A program made the position numbers and the translations under genes. From Azonexus hydrophilus DSM 23864 (GTDB lineage Bacteria; Pseudomonadota; Gammaproteobacteria; Burkholderiales; Rhodocyclaceae): a stretch of DNA of 64,000 nucleotides. The stretch lies in the NCBI RefSeq assembly GCF_000429605.1, contig NZ_AUCE01000017.1, forward strand, positions 1 to 64,000. Reading direction: 5' to 3'. Positions 51,001-58,843 of the stretch are shown one piece after another (positions within the stretch are counted from its first letter, which is position 1; each line of letters opens with the position of its first letter). Below the pieces are notes generated by a model, which was not told the origin of the DNA, made no database searches, and saw only the letters and a list, made by a program, of their open reading frames with translations.

Positions 51001-52437
51001 GCTCCGGTATTCCGAAGTGGTCAGGACAAGGAGTTAAGCCTGCGTATTGCTCAGGTCTCTGCTCCGTTTGTCCAGAGTTGGGCCTCCTTCTTGATGCAAG
51101 GAACCTTTCACAGTAGCGGCGATAGTGGATTGTTTGAGGGATTTGGCAGCTCAGGCACAGGCGGGGTTACGAGGTTGTACGAGCCCAGGATGTTTCATCA
51201 ATATGACCATAGGTACGCAGAGTTCAATGGGACGCAATGGAACTCTGTGACCGATGAAAGTAAACGCTCTCCGGATTTCACTGTGGCCTCGAGGTACAGA
51301 GTTCCACTTCCTCAACTGGCAATGCGTTCAGGAGGTGCTACGGATACCTATTCGCTTACTTACCGCAGAGTTTCTCGCAACACGGATGAGCGGACGCTGA
51401 TTGCTGCAATCGTGCCTACTCGCGCAGTAAACGAGAACGGAGTCCTTGTTTCACTGGGGGGGGGCTGTGGGGCCGTTTGTACAGCTTTGGTGTTGGCAAA
51501 TTTTAATACTCTTGTCACTGACTATCAGTTGCGGCAGAAGGACTGTTTCTCGGTTTCAAACTCCGATATTCGTTCTCTAGCGATTCTTCCCAACGCAAAT
51601 TATGACAGTGCCAACCTCGCCTTCATCGTCCCTCGCGTTCTCGAGCTGACCTACACCGCCCACGACCTCGCTCCTTGGGCGGCTGACCTTGGCTACACAG
51701 GCGAACCATTCTCCTGGAACCCAGAGCGCCGCGCCCAATTGCGTGCGGAACTTGACGCCTACTATGCCCGCCTCTACGGCCTGACCCGCGACGAACTCCG
51801 CTACATCCTCGACCCCGCCGATGTGATGGGCGAGGACTATCCTTCCGAAACCTTCCGCGTGCTCAAGAACAACGAGATGCGCGAGTTCGGTGAATACCGT
51901 ACTCGACGGCTGGTGTTGGAGGCATGGGACAGGCTTGAAGCCGAGAGCTGCCAGCCCAGTGTGTCCGTGCTTAGCGAGCAAGGGTTGATTCGCAGTGCTG
52001 AAGAGGCTGATTTTGCGGGCATCGTCGTCGAGCTTATCAGGCAGCATTCGGAGGGAGTTTCTGCCGGAGACCTCCAGACCCTGGTTGCCTACGCGATGCA
52101 GCCCCAGATGGTGACGCAATTAGTCGACCAGCCATCTGCGGCAAGGCTGACTACGCTTATGAATTGGGTATGCCGGATTGACGTCGGTACGGCCATTCAA
52201 CTGATACCCAGCGTCCTGCATCGGCTTCAGACGAATGGTGTCTGCCGCTTGACTAAGCGTGGCGACGTAGATGTGTATGTGGGCAGCACGGACATCCTTC
52301 CTGCCGATGTGCGTTGTACCCAGGAGCATGCCGAACTGGGGGGGCTGCTCTTGGCGCTAGATGCGAAGCGTAAGGCTATCGCTCGAGCAGACCTGGCGCA
52401 GATAAAAAACCCCACCGTACAACGAGGTGCTGCTTAA
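48052..52437 (+). CDS. Eco57I-class N6-adenine DNA methyltransferase, DrmMI/PglX-like
   Basis: 1461-residue type IIG-like methyltransferase. Motif I is CDPACGSGHFLLAAARRI (about 508-525), motif IV LLGNPPWERIKLQEEEFF (about 766), giving NPPW chemistry on N6 of adenine. The first 450 residues are a long N-terminal helical domain without an evident PD-(D/E)XK nuclease signature, so it probably only methylates. Residues about 967-1187 are the target-recognition region, and the DNA coding it is AT-richer than both flanks. A G9 tract falls at codons 1135-1138. I chose the ATG at 48052 with AGGAG 11 bases upstream; an in-frame ATG at 48007 overlaps the previous gene. It should mark self DNA for the helicase cluster. 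Confidence 0.9.
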   Translation: MARRNNQELAFPALSIEGGLLAPDFLNKVAHLEAAEQTEADYDIPRGLKLRDEIGRYWKIAQNLWQDFAAKRARTDVNAHAVTVKDFLEPLLRHGLCFGDLKAVSQVTLDERLFPIGFAAGEGRVPVVLAAHDQSLDKPDARFGDGVRRRSPFLLAQEYLNASEGALWAVVGNGLKLRILRDNASLTRPAYIEADLEAIFGEGLYPDFTALWLLAHASRFGKGASEPGGCPLERWRNTAQEDGIRARDRLRVGVTEALRSLGTGFLAHPANAELRHRIEAGELSAQAYFEQLLRLIYRFIFLATIEDREVVFAPEACAEAKARYLAGYSLSRLRQLAARRRSYDRHADLWQVLTITFSGLSKGQPALGLPALGGLFAAGQCPDLDAAQLDNAALLSALFSLCFFRDGSALSRVNYRDMDSEELGSVYESLLELVPQVALTAGARHFGFIGDEEEGSTKGNARKLTGSYYTPDSLVQELVKSALEPVIERTLAENPQEPVKALLALSICDPACGSGHFLLAAARRIAEEVARLNASDGNPQPGDYRFALREVVAHCIYGVDKNPMAVELAKTALWLEAYTPERPLTFLDAHLRCGDALLGVLDPAILDAGIPDRAFNALSGDDKEVVKRLKKANRDALKAIEKSKAPGGQFSLGLEAEQDADAFEHLPDDTLAAIETKRAAFAALQETLADSRARLAADLFVAAFVLPKTADNEAKVPTSQDLWLVQNGSAPRPGVADVARHAAETAQAFHWWQAFPQVRAKGSFNVLLGNPPWERIKLQEEEFFASRSPLVAEAPHKAERGRRIQLLAEGTLLHTLYPEVEAAQGLVPPNGAEQALFADFLSAKRSAEAASLFAHDAGRYPLTGVGDVNTYALFAETFAQLVGAHGRAGFIVPTGIATDDSTKAFFAWLTQTGRLASLYDIENREAVFPSVHRSYKFCLLTLGRAEAAEFVCFATQTNQLADPRRRFTLNSREVQLLSPVSGTAPVFRSGQDKELSLRIAQVSAPFVQSWASFLMQGTFHSSGDSGLFEGFGSSGTGGVTRLYEPRMFHQYDHRYAEFNGTQWNSVTDESKRSPDFTVASRYRVPLPQLAMRSGGATDTYSLTYRRVSRNTDERTLIAAIVPTRAVNENGVLVSLGGGCGAVCTALVLANFNTLVTDYQLRQKDCFSVSNSDIRSLAILPNANYDSANLAFIVPRVLELTYTAHDLAPWAADLGYTGEPFSWNPERRAQLRAELDAYYARLYGLTRDELRYILDPADVMGEDYPSETFRVLKNNEMREFGEYRTRRLVLEAWDRLEAESCQPSVSVLSEQGLIRSAEEADFAGIVVELIRQHSEGVSAGDLQTLVAYAMQPQMVTQLVDQPSAARLTTLMNWVCRIDVGTAIQLIPSVLHRLQTNGVCRLTKRGDVDVYVGSTDILPADVRCTQEHAELGGLLLALDAKRKAIARADLAQIKNPTVQRGAA
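51456..51464 (+). repeat. Nine-G homopolymer inside the methyltransferase gene
   Basis: CACTGGGGGGGGGCTG, in frame as Leu-Gly-Gly-Gly-Cys, lies in the target-recognition half. It is the longest G tract I noticed in the window; a G7 follows at 52338-52344 in the same gene. Such tracts slip during replication and can switch a gene on and off. Confidence 0.85.
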
Positions 52438-52446
52438 GGAGGCGTC

Positions 52447-54426
52447 ATGGCGAGCTGGCTGTCTGGGTATCAGGCGACTCGGCGGTCGCCAAGGCTGTGG
52501 GTTGAAGATGTTTGGCTGCTTGAGTCGGTTGAACCATTGCTGGTTACTCGCAACCTGAAGTTTCGCCAAGGTTTGAATGTTGTTTGGGCGCGTGAGCCAG
52601 AAACGGACGATGCTTCCGGATTGGCCAGTGCAGGGCATGGCGTAGGGAAGACATCGCTGTGCTACCTGCTAAGGCATTGTCTGGGTGACGAGGCCCCTTC
52701 GATTACGGTCCTTTGCGATATGGCATCGGGAGCCTTCCCAAAAGGTGGCGTGGCGGCCAAGGTGCACCTTGATGGCACAACATGGGTGGTATTCCGGCCC
52801 TATGCTCGTTTTGGCCGCTCGCTTGCCGGGGTAGGTGAAAGCTTGGAGGCGTTATTTTCCGGGCAGTTGGCAGGTGGTTTTGCGGAGTACCAGGACGAGC
52901 TCCAGGCTGCGTTCCTTGGAAAGCTCCCCAACTCGACTTTGCCCGGTAGTGCCCAACCGCTTGAATGGCGCCATCTGCTTGCCTGGTGCATCAGGGACCA
53001 GAAGACGCGGTTCGATGCTTTTTTCCACTGGCGGGATGGTGATGGCTTGGGTTTTCGGCGGTCACGTCAGGACCCACCGTTATTCGTTCGCTCTGTGCTC
53101 GGCCTACACGACGCCCAAGTGGACCGTTTGATGCGCGAGGTGGACGTGCTGCAATCCGGCCTGTCCAAGCTTGAGGAGGAGCTTCCAGAGTTGGAGCGCC
53201 TGCCGGCACTGGAACTGACGCTGGCTGAACGTCGGTTGAGGATGCGGCTGGGGGCAACGGACGATGTCGCTGTCTTCAAGGATTTGGTCGACGCCTCATT
53301 GGAGCAATTGCTGGAGCTTCGGATTGCTCAGTTGGAACGGCAGTGTCGGCAAGCCGAGTCCGAAGCAGAAGAAGCTGAACTGACACTTGGGCGGGCATTG
53401 GCAAGCTACAACGAACTGGACCAGGCAGCCCGTTTTCTCGAACTCGAAGCGGGGATTGCGCAGTCGGTTCTGGATAACAACGAGGCCGTATTCAATCGAC
53501 TTTCCCAGGAAGTAGATGAGCTCGAGCGCCTGGCGGGGCACTGCCGGCATGGAGACATCGACTTCTCGAGTTGTACGCATGTTATTCAGCGACGGTCCAC
53601 GCAGAGTCTCTCCTGGCACCTTAGAAAGCAGGCGGCAGCGGCAAATTTGGCGAAGCATTCGGAAGAGCTTCGCAAAGCAAGGTCGATAGCAGCCTCGGCC
53701 AGAAGTGACGTCGTCGCCCAAGGGGTGGAAGTGACCAGGTGTCGTCAGGCAGCACGCAAATTTCAAATGCAGCTGGCTACAAACCAGAGCGATGCTGAGT
53801 CCATACGCAGCCAGTGGGACGAATTCGTCAAACTTTGGAAACGCTTGCAGAGCGGGGTCTGTTCAACGGAGCTGGAAACGGCGAAGAACCGTAAGGAGTG
53901 GGTCGAAAAAGACTTGGAAAAGAAGCAAGCTGAGCTCTTTATCGCACGGCAGCAGAGTTCTTCGCGCAGTGAATTCCTGAAGGTGCTGACCAAGACCGTG
54001 GCTTATCGGATGTTGGGCGAGGATGGGTTCGGCGTGTTCAAACCCGAATCGGACACGCAACCGTTCGAGCTCAGTGTCGGAGGAGAGGCCTACCAAGTTC
54101 TCGAAGTTCTCCTTGGGGACATCACGACCTTGCTGGATTCAGCTTTGTCGGATGTCGGCCTACACCCGGGCTTGATAGTGCACGACTGTCCTCGAGAGGC
54201 AGATATGAGCGAACGTCTCTATCGAGAATTCCTGTTGCTGGTTGGCGAGGCTGAGGCACAGCTGCGCACGGGAGACGAAGTTCCTTTCCAATATATCGTG
54301 ACAACGACTTCCCCGCCGCCAGACTCGCTGAGCAAAGAGCCATATCTCGTCCTTGAATTACGCCCAGGTAATGAAGAGGACTCCTTGTTCAAGAGACGGC
54401 TTGCAACAAGACTGACCGGCATTTAG
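52447..54426 (+). CDS. SMC/SbcC-like coiled-coil ATPase (DUF2326-like)
   Basis: 659-residue predicted ABC-type ATPase. Walker A is GHGVGKTSLCYLLRHCL (about 63), preceded by a beta-strand core NLKFRQGLNVVWA. Residues about 215-520 are long heptad-rich helices (VDVLQSGLSKLEEELPELER; LRIAQLERQCRQAESEAEEA) with a central hinge-like region. The C-terminal ATPase lobe has PGLIVHDCPREADMSERLY (about 574), in place of a textbook Walker B/D-loop. The layout is that of SbcC/RecN-like DNA-end sensors; among named families DUF2326 is the nearest by shape. AAGGAGG before the ATG and a 9-base gap tie it to the methylase. Confidence 0.75.
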   Translation: MASWLSGYQATRRSPRLWVEDVWLLESVEPLLVTRNLKFRQGLNVVWAREPETDDASGLASAGHGVGKTSLCYLLRHCLGDEAPSITVLCDMASGAFPKGGVAAKVHLDGTTWVVFRPYARFGRSLAGVGESLEALFSGQLAGGFAEYQDELQAAFLGKLPNSTLPGSAQPLEWRHLLAWCIRDQKTRFDAFFHWRDGDGLGFRRSRQDPPLFVRSVLGLHDAQVDRLMREVDVLQSGLSKLEEELPELERLPALELTLAERRLRMRLGATDDVAVFKDLVDASLEQLLELRIAQLERQCRQAESEAEEAELTLGRALASYNELDQAARFLELEAGIAQSVLDNNEAVFNRLSQEVDELERLAGHCRHGDIDFSSCTHVIQRRSTQSLSWHLRKQAAAANLAKHSEELRKARSIAASARSDVVAQGVEVTRCRQAARKFQMQLATNQSDAESIRSQWDEFVKLWKRLQSGVCSTELETAKNRKEWVEKDLEKKQAELFIARQQSSSRSEFLKVLTKTVAYRMLGEDGFGVFKPESDTQPFELSVGGEAYQVLEVLLGDITTLLDSALSDVGLHPGLIVHDCPREADMSERLYREFLLLVGEAEAQLRTGDEVPFQYIVTTTSPPPDSLSKEPYLVLELRPGNEEDSLFKRRLATRLTGI

Positions 54427-54454
54427 TACCGATGATTTCAGGGGGATAACAAAG

Positions 54455-56221
54455 ATGAGCAGCACACTTTTCAAAAAGGTCGATTACAGCCTTGGCAAGT
54501 TAATACAGGACATTGCCATAGGAAGCCTTGGGCTGCCCGACATCCAGCGACCTTTCGTTTGGCCCAACGCCAAAGTACGTGACTTGTTTGACTCGATGTA
54601 CAAAGGCTACCCGGTCGGCTATTTCCTGTTCTGGGAAACTGGAGCCGATGGTATCGGCAGCAAGGTAATTGGCGCCGAAACCAAGCAAAAAGCAGCGTCC
54701 TTGTTAATCGTGGATGGCCAGCAACGACTCACCTCGCTCTACGCCGTCGTGCACAAGGTGGCGGTATTGCGGGACAACGTCGAGCACGAGTTCATCCGCA
54801 TCTCCTTCAATCCATTGAAGGGCGAATTTGTTGTTCCGGACGCGGCTACCGACAAGCAAGCGGAATTCATTCCCGATATTTCAGAGGTGTTCCTCAAGGA
54901 TACATACGAGACGATTTCAGATTATCTGAGCCGGCTTCGTCTGGCCCGTGATGTGTCGAAGGACGAAGAGCACCTCATCGCCAAGGCCATCGGCCGGCTG
55001 GCGGGGCTGACCAACTATCCGTTCGTGGCGCTAGAGTTGACCCAGAGCGCAAATGAAGAACAGGTGGCCGATGTCTTTGTCCGCATCAACAGCGAGGGGA
55101 AGAAACTCAACCAATCAGACTTCATTCTGACCCTGATGTCGGTCTTTTGGGACCAGGGGCGAACTGACCTGGAGCATTTCAGCATTGGCACGCGTAAGCC
55201 GATACAGGGCAACGGTGCCAGCCCGTTCAATCCAATCTTCCAGCCCGAGCCTGACCAGTTGTTGCGGGTCAACGTGGGCGTCGCCTTCCGTCGAGGGCGT
55301 CTGGAGCATGTCTATTCCATCCTCCGCGGCAAGGACCTCCGCACAGGGGAGTTTAGCTCGGCACGCCGCGAAGCCCAATTTGCCGAGCTCAAGGAAGCCC
55401 AGGGCCGAGTCCTGAACCTGACCCACTGGGCCGATTTTCTGAACGTGGTCCGGGCGGCTGGCTACCGCCACTTACGGTACGTGAGTTCAGAGGGGGCGCT
55501 CATTTTCGCTTACCAGCTTTACCTTATTGGCCGTACCGAGTTTGGTGTCGAGCCGTTTGCCCTCAAGCAGACGGTCGCAAGATGGTTGTTCATGTCACTG
55601 CTGACTGGGCGCTACACCAGCTCGCCTGAATCACGTTATGAGACCGACCTCAAGCTGCTGCCCGATGGCAATGACCCCGTGGCTTTCGTCAAAGCGTTGC
55701 AGGGCGTCGAGCTGGCAACATTGACTGATGATTACTGGGCCAAGACGCTACCGCTGGAGCTTTCAACGTCAGCCAGCCGCGGCCCCAGCCTGTTTGCCTA
55801 CTACGCGGCCTTAGTGTTATGCGACGCCAAGGCGCTGTTCTCCAAGGGCAAGGTCGCCGACCTGCTCGACCCGCCCGCTATCGGCAACAAGAAGCCGCTG
55901 GAGCGCCATCACCTGTTTCCGAAGCGCTATTTACACAAAATCGGCACCACCCAGTTGCGGGACACCAACCAGATTGCAAACTACGCCCTGGTCGAGTGGG
56001 ACGACAACATTGCCATCTCCGACATCCCGCCGAAGGACTACTGGCCTAAGTACGCCAGTCGTTTTTCGGATGTGGAGCTCAAGGAAATGATGCATTGGCA
56101 TGGGCTGCTGGAAGGCTGGCAAGAAATGAGCTACCAGGAATTTCTGGTTGCACGGCGTCCGTTGATTGCGAAGGTGATTCGTCAGGGGTATGAAAAACTG
56201 ACTGGGACGGGGGGCGCGTGA
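54455..56221 (+). CDS. DUF262 protein with C-terminal HNH/DUF1524-like nuclease (GmrSD-like fusion)
   Basis: 588 residues. The N-terminal DUF262 domain shows LPDIQRPFVWPNAKVRDL and the invariant LIVDGQQRLTSLYAV (about 85), which is related to ParB-type NTP binding. The C-terminal region has KPLERHHLFPKRYLHKI (about 480) and an Asn-rich partner NQIANYALVEWDDNIAISD, which is an HNH/DUF1524-like nuclease. Together these are the halves of GmrSD (type IV restriction of modified phage DNA) on one chain, as in BrxU and SspE-like proteins. AGGGGGA about 8 bases upstream supports the ATG. Same strand as, and 28 bases after, the ATPase gene. Confidence 0.85.
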   Translation: MSSTLFKKVDYSLGKLIQDIAIGSLGLPDIQRPFVWPNAKVRDLFDSMYKGYPVGYFLFWETGADGIGSKVIGAETKQKAASLLIVDGQQRLTSLYAVVHKVAVLRDNVEHEFIRISFNPLKGEFVVPDAATDKQAEFIPDISEVFLKDTYETISDYLSRLRLARDVSKDEEHLIAKAIGRLAGLTNYPFVALELTQSANEEQVADVFVRINSEGKKLNQSDFILTLMSVFWDQGRTDLEHFSIGTRKPIQGNGASPFNPIFQPEPDQLLRVNVGVAFRRGRLEHVYSILRGKDLRTGEFSSARREAQFAELKEAQGRVLNLTHWADFLNVVRAAGYRHLRYVSSEGALIFAYQLYLIGRTEFGVEPFALKQTVARWLFMSLLTGRYTSSPESRYETDLKLLPDGNDPVAFVKALQGVELATLTDDYWAKTLPLELSTSASRGPSLFAYYAALVLCDAKALFSKGKVADLLDPPAIGNKKPLERHHLFPKRYLHKIGTTQLRDTNQIANYALVEWDDNIAISDIPPKDYWPKYASRFSDVELKEMMHWHGLLEGWQEMSYQEFLVARRPLIAKVIRQGYEKLTGTGGA

Positions 56222-56319
56222 TTACCTTCAAGGTACTCGAAACTGCGTCACATACGAGTTTGGTAATTTTTTCCCAGCTGCGGCTAGCGCTGGAATCTTA
56301 AGGTAAGCAGAGAAGCTGA

Positions 56320-57516
56320 ATGGGACAAAGCAAGCGTGAGTGGGAGGAGTACACCGAAAGGGGCTGGTCGCCTCCCGACAAGATGGTTTGCCCGGACTGC
56401 GTGGAGGATGATTTCCTCAAGGACCTCATTTGGCAGAGTGCTAGCGTATGCCAATGTGATTACTGTGGCACAGCTGCGGACAACCCTCACGCTGCGCCAG
56501 TCGAGGCCATCATGCCAGCGGTGGCATCGGCACTGAATTATTTTTATGCCGAGCCAAATCAGGCGGGGGTGCCTTACGACGAAGGCCTTGTGATTGACCC
56601 GATATACACATCCGATGCGTTGATGGGGATACCCTTTGATGCAAACGATGACCTTTTCGAGGATGTGGTGAACGCATTTTCGAATTCAGGATGGGTTTCG
56701 GCAGCTGAAGGCTATTGGATGGCCTCTCATCGCAATGAGGAATGGTCCTGGGCATGGCAAGATTTCGTTCAAAAGGTCAGACACCAAAGTCGTTACTTCT
56801 TCATGTCCTCAACGAGAGATACGAATGCACCCTACCCGTATGCACCGCTCGATGTTTTGGGACTTGTTGGCGAGATGGCTGGTCAGTTGGGCCTATTGGT
56901 CTCAATTCCTGAACGGACCAAGCTGCACAGAGTCCGGGAGCGGGTTGGCAACTCGGATTGGCCTGTTTGCGGAGAACAACTGGGCGCACCGCCCAATCAT
57001 ATGGCAAATGCCGGGCGAATGAATCCTGCGGGCATTTCCTACCTGTATTTGGCTAAAACGGAGAAAGGTGCGCTAGCGGAGGTGCTTCGCGGACCGCCGT
57101 GCCACGCCGTGGTGGGGGATTTTGATACGGTGCGCCCGCTGACGGTACTCGATTTGACTCGTCTGCCGCCACCACCATCGGTGTTCGATGAGTCGCAACG
57201 ACGGAACCGGGAAGCGATTCTCTTCCTCGATGATTTTGTGGCGGATATTTGCCAGCCAGTTCAGAAGGATGGCCGGGAACACGTCAGTTACGTCCCTTCG
57301 CAGGTCGTCTCGGAGTTTTTTGCGCAGGTTTTCAAGACTACTGACGGTGAGCAATTAGACGGCATCGTGTACCCCAGCGCGATATCCCCGGGTAGCGTGA
57401 ATCTGGCACTCTTCCCTCGGGACGATAGTGACCCATTCGGCCATGCCGTGAAATTTGTGAGAGGAACCGAGGTGTCATTGGATACCTGGGGCAAGTTTTC
57501 AAAAGCGATTGCGTGA
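56320..57516 (+). CDS. RES-domain protein with N-terminal zinc-binding/HEPN-like domain
   Basis: 398 residues. The N-terminal domain begins with cysteine pairs VCPDCVEDDF and CQCDYCG (about 23 and 45), then helices (about 60-190) like the HEPN/RES-associated N-terminal domain. From about residue 205 a RES domain follows: KLHRVRERVG, AGRMNPAGISYLYLAKTEKGALAEVLRG and VSYVPSQVVSEFF, DGIVYPSA. Conserved Arg, Glu and Ser of RES are present. RES toxins (ParT/MbcT type) consume or modify NAD+ or transfer ADP-ribose. Codon use is AT-richer than in the helicases. It begins 98 bases after the DUF262 gene, which suggests a separable module; no Xre/antitoxin gene adjoins it. Confidence 0.82.
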   Translation: MGQSKREWEEYTERGWSPPDKMVCPDCVEDDFLKDLIWQSASVCQCDYCGTAADNPHAAPVEAIMPAVASALNYFYAEPNQAGVPYDEGLVIDPIYTSDALMGIPFDANDDLFEDVVNAFSNSGWVSAAEGYWMASHRNEEWSWAWQDFVQKVRHQSRYFFMSSTRDTNAPYPYAPLDVLGLVGEMAGQLGLLVSIPERTKLHRVRERVGNSDWPVCGEQLGAPPNHMANAGRMNPAGISYLYLAKTEKGALAEVLRGPPCHAVVGDFDTVRPLTVLDLTRLPPPPSVFDESQRRNREAILFLDDFVADICQPVQKDGREHVSYVPSQVVSEFFAQVFKTTDGEQLDGIVYPSAISPGSVNLALFPRDDSDPFGHAVKFVRGTEVSLDTWGKFSKAIA

Positions 57517-57531
57517 ATTCAGGAGAGAAAA

Positions 57532-58677
57532 ATGAGTTCAACTATCGAAAGATTGATTGATGACGCCTTTGCAGGGCTCGGTTCGAAAAGCAGGCTAGCC
57601 AATGGTTACCGCTTGCAAGCGAATGGCAAGCAAACTGTTGCCGTCTATCTTTCAGGTAACGAATCAGGCAACGCGGTTGAAATTGGCTTGAATCCTGTTG
57701 CTTTGGCACCCTTGCTTGGCGCCGATGAGCCTGCCTTGCGGCGCTGGATTGCGGAACAGTCTGCTGTAACTGGCCGAATTCGAGCCCAGCGCGGACAACG
57801 TGGGGGGTATCCCGGTGTAGCATTTGGCAATACGCAGGAACTGCGGGCATTTCTGGCAGCGCTGACTGAGCTTAGAGGGGCCAAGGCTGCGGGCACTATT
57901 GCAGCAAAGCCGGTGGAGAGCGTCCGCATTGAAAAAGCGGCGCAAGACGCCGGCTTCGACCGCTCGGTGGAAACAGATGAGCAGTGGATGGTCTTTCGTT
58001 CGACTGCTTTTCCTTGCGCCGTGGGGGTTGCCTCATCGTCCATCGGCTATGCTGTGGTGGTCAGCGATGCCAATCTTGCTAGGCGAGTCGCCACCGAGTT
58101 TGGGCTAGAGGTATCCGAAGTGCCCGCACCATGGGCGGTATGCCTAAATGGGATTGCCGACTATCCGACCCTTCATTTGTTGTTCTGTCGTATTCCTGCC
58201 GTGAGCCGAACGCTGGCGGGCGAAGGGCTAAAATCTTTTGAGGAAAGCCGCCGCCTACCACCCGATTCAACGGAAGCCGCCCGGTTGGTCACGCAACGGG
58301 TTGGGCAGGATATATTCCGCGCTTCATTACTGGCGTACTGGGGGCAGCGGTGCGCAATCAGCGGGCTGGCGGTACCCGGGCTTCTCCGCGCCTCCCATAT
58401 CAAACCCTGGGCTGACTGTGCCTCAGATGCTGAACGGCTCGATGTATACAATGGTTTGTTGCTAGCGCCGCACCTCGATGCATTATTCGATGGAGGCTGG
58501 GTGACCTTTATGAGTACAGGACAAATTCAAATCTCCGGAGAGCTAGATGCTGACAGTCGAGCACGCTTGGGTATTACCGGTACCGAAACCGTCCATGGAT
58601 TGACTGAGCGGCATCAAGCTTACTTGGCATGGCATCGGGAGCATTGCTTCCGTCTGTTAACTCGAAATAACCCGTAA
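57532..58677 (+). CDS. HNH endonuclease with unknown N-terminal domain
   Basis: 381 residues. The C-terminal 110 residues are an HNH domain: CAISGLAVPGLLRASHIKPW (about 273-292), then DVYNGLLLAPHLDALFDGGW (about 305-324), giving the His-Asn-His order used by restriction HNH enzymes of the AlwI/DUF3427-tail type. The first 250 residues (two repeated alpha/beta stretches, including VEIGLNPVALAPLLG) were not recognised and may recognise DNA modification or sequence. GGAGAG 6 bases before the ATG; 15 bases after the RES gene. It is the last gene of the cluster; its stop codon lies within a 16-base palindrome. Confidence 0.83.
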   Translation: MSSTIERLIDDAFAGLGSKSRLANGYRLQANGKQTVAVYLSGNESGNAVEIGLNPVALAPLLGADEPALRRWIAEQSAVTGRIRAQRGQRGGYPGVAFGNTQELRAFLAALTELRGAKAAGTIAAKPVESVRIEKAAQDAGFDRSVETDEQWMVFRSTAFPCAVGVASSSIGYAVVVSDANLARRVATEFGLEVSEVPAPWAVCLNGIADYPTLHLLFCRIPAVSRTLAGEGLKSFEESRRLPPDSTEAARLVTQRVGQDIFRASLLAYWGQRCAISGLAVPGLLRASHIKPWADCASDAERLDVYNGLLLAPHLDALFDGGWVTFMSTGQIQISGELDADSRARLGITGTETVHGLTERHQAYLAWHREHCFRLLTRNNP

Positions 58678-58756
58678 AGCTTTACGGAAATAGTCAGCGA
58701 TTCATTCATGGTATTGAAAATACGATAACAGCGAAATGGCTTTATATATGGTTAAA

Positions 58757-58808
58757 GGAATTTCCCTTTAAAAGAGAAAGGAAAACCATTTTTTGGAAAT
58801 TCCCTTTA
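58757..58808. repeat. Imperfect direct repeat GGAAWTTCCCTTTA
   Basis: GGAATTTCCCTTTA (58757-58770) and GGAAATTCCCTTTA (58795-58808) agree at 13 of 14 positions, 38 bases apart. The first copy lies in a hairpin TTAAAGG / CCTTTAA. Possible protein-binding sites or recombination arms. Confidence 0.6.
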
Positions 58809-58843
58809 TCAAACACGTACTGGTTTAAATATCTGTCTACCGT

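Larger units (their letters stand above)
39871..58677 (+). other. Candidate anti-phage defence cluster, Druantia/DISARM hybrid (ARMADA-like)
   Basis: Seven same-strand genes with junctions of -1, 19, 9, 28, 98 and 15 bases. The first three (DruE/YprA-like helicase with DUF1998, DrmD-like SNF2 helicase, DrmMI-like methylase) form a core sharing parts with Druantia and DISARM. The ATPase, DUF262-HNH, RES and HNH genes add likely sensor and effector modules. No separate drmB, no PLD-family drmC and no druH were seen. Confidence 0.75.

Noticed and set aside
39871-52437. Classical DISARM
   Set aside because: No separate DUF1998 gene (drmB) and no PLD-family drmC; DUF1998 is fused to the helicase, which is a Druantia trait.
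48052-54426. BREX system
   Set aside because: A PglX-like methylase is present, but no brxC/pglY ATPase, pglZ phosphatase or Lon-like gene was found.
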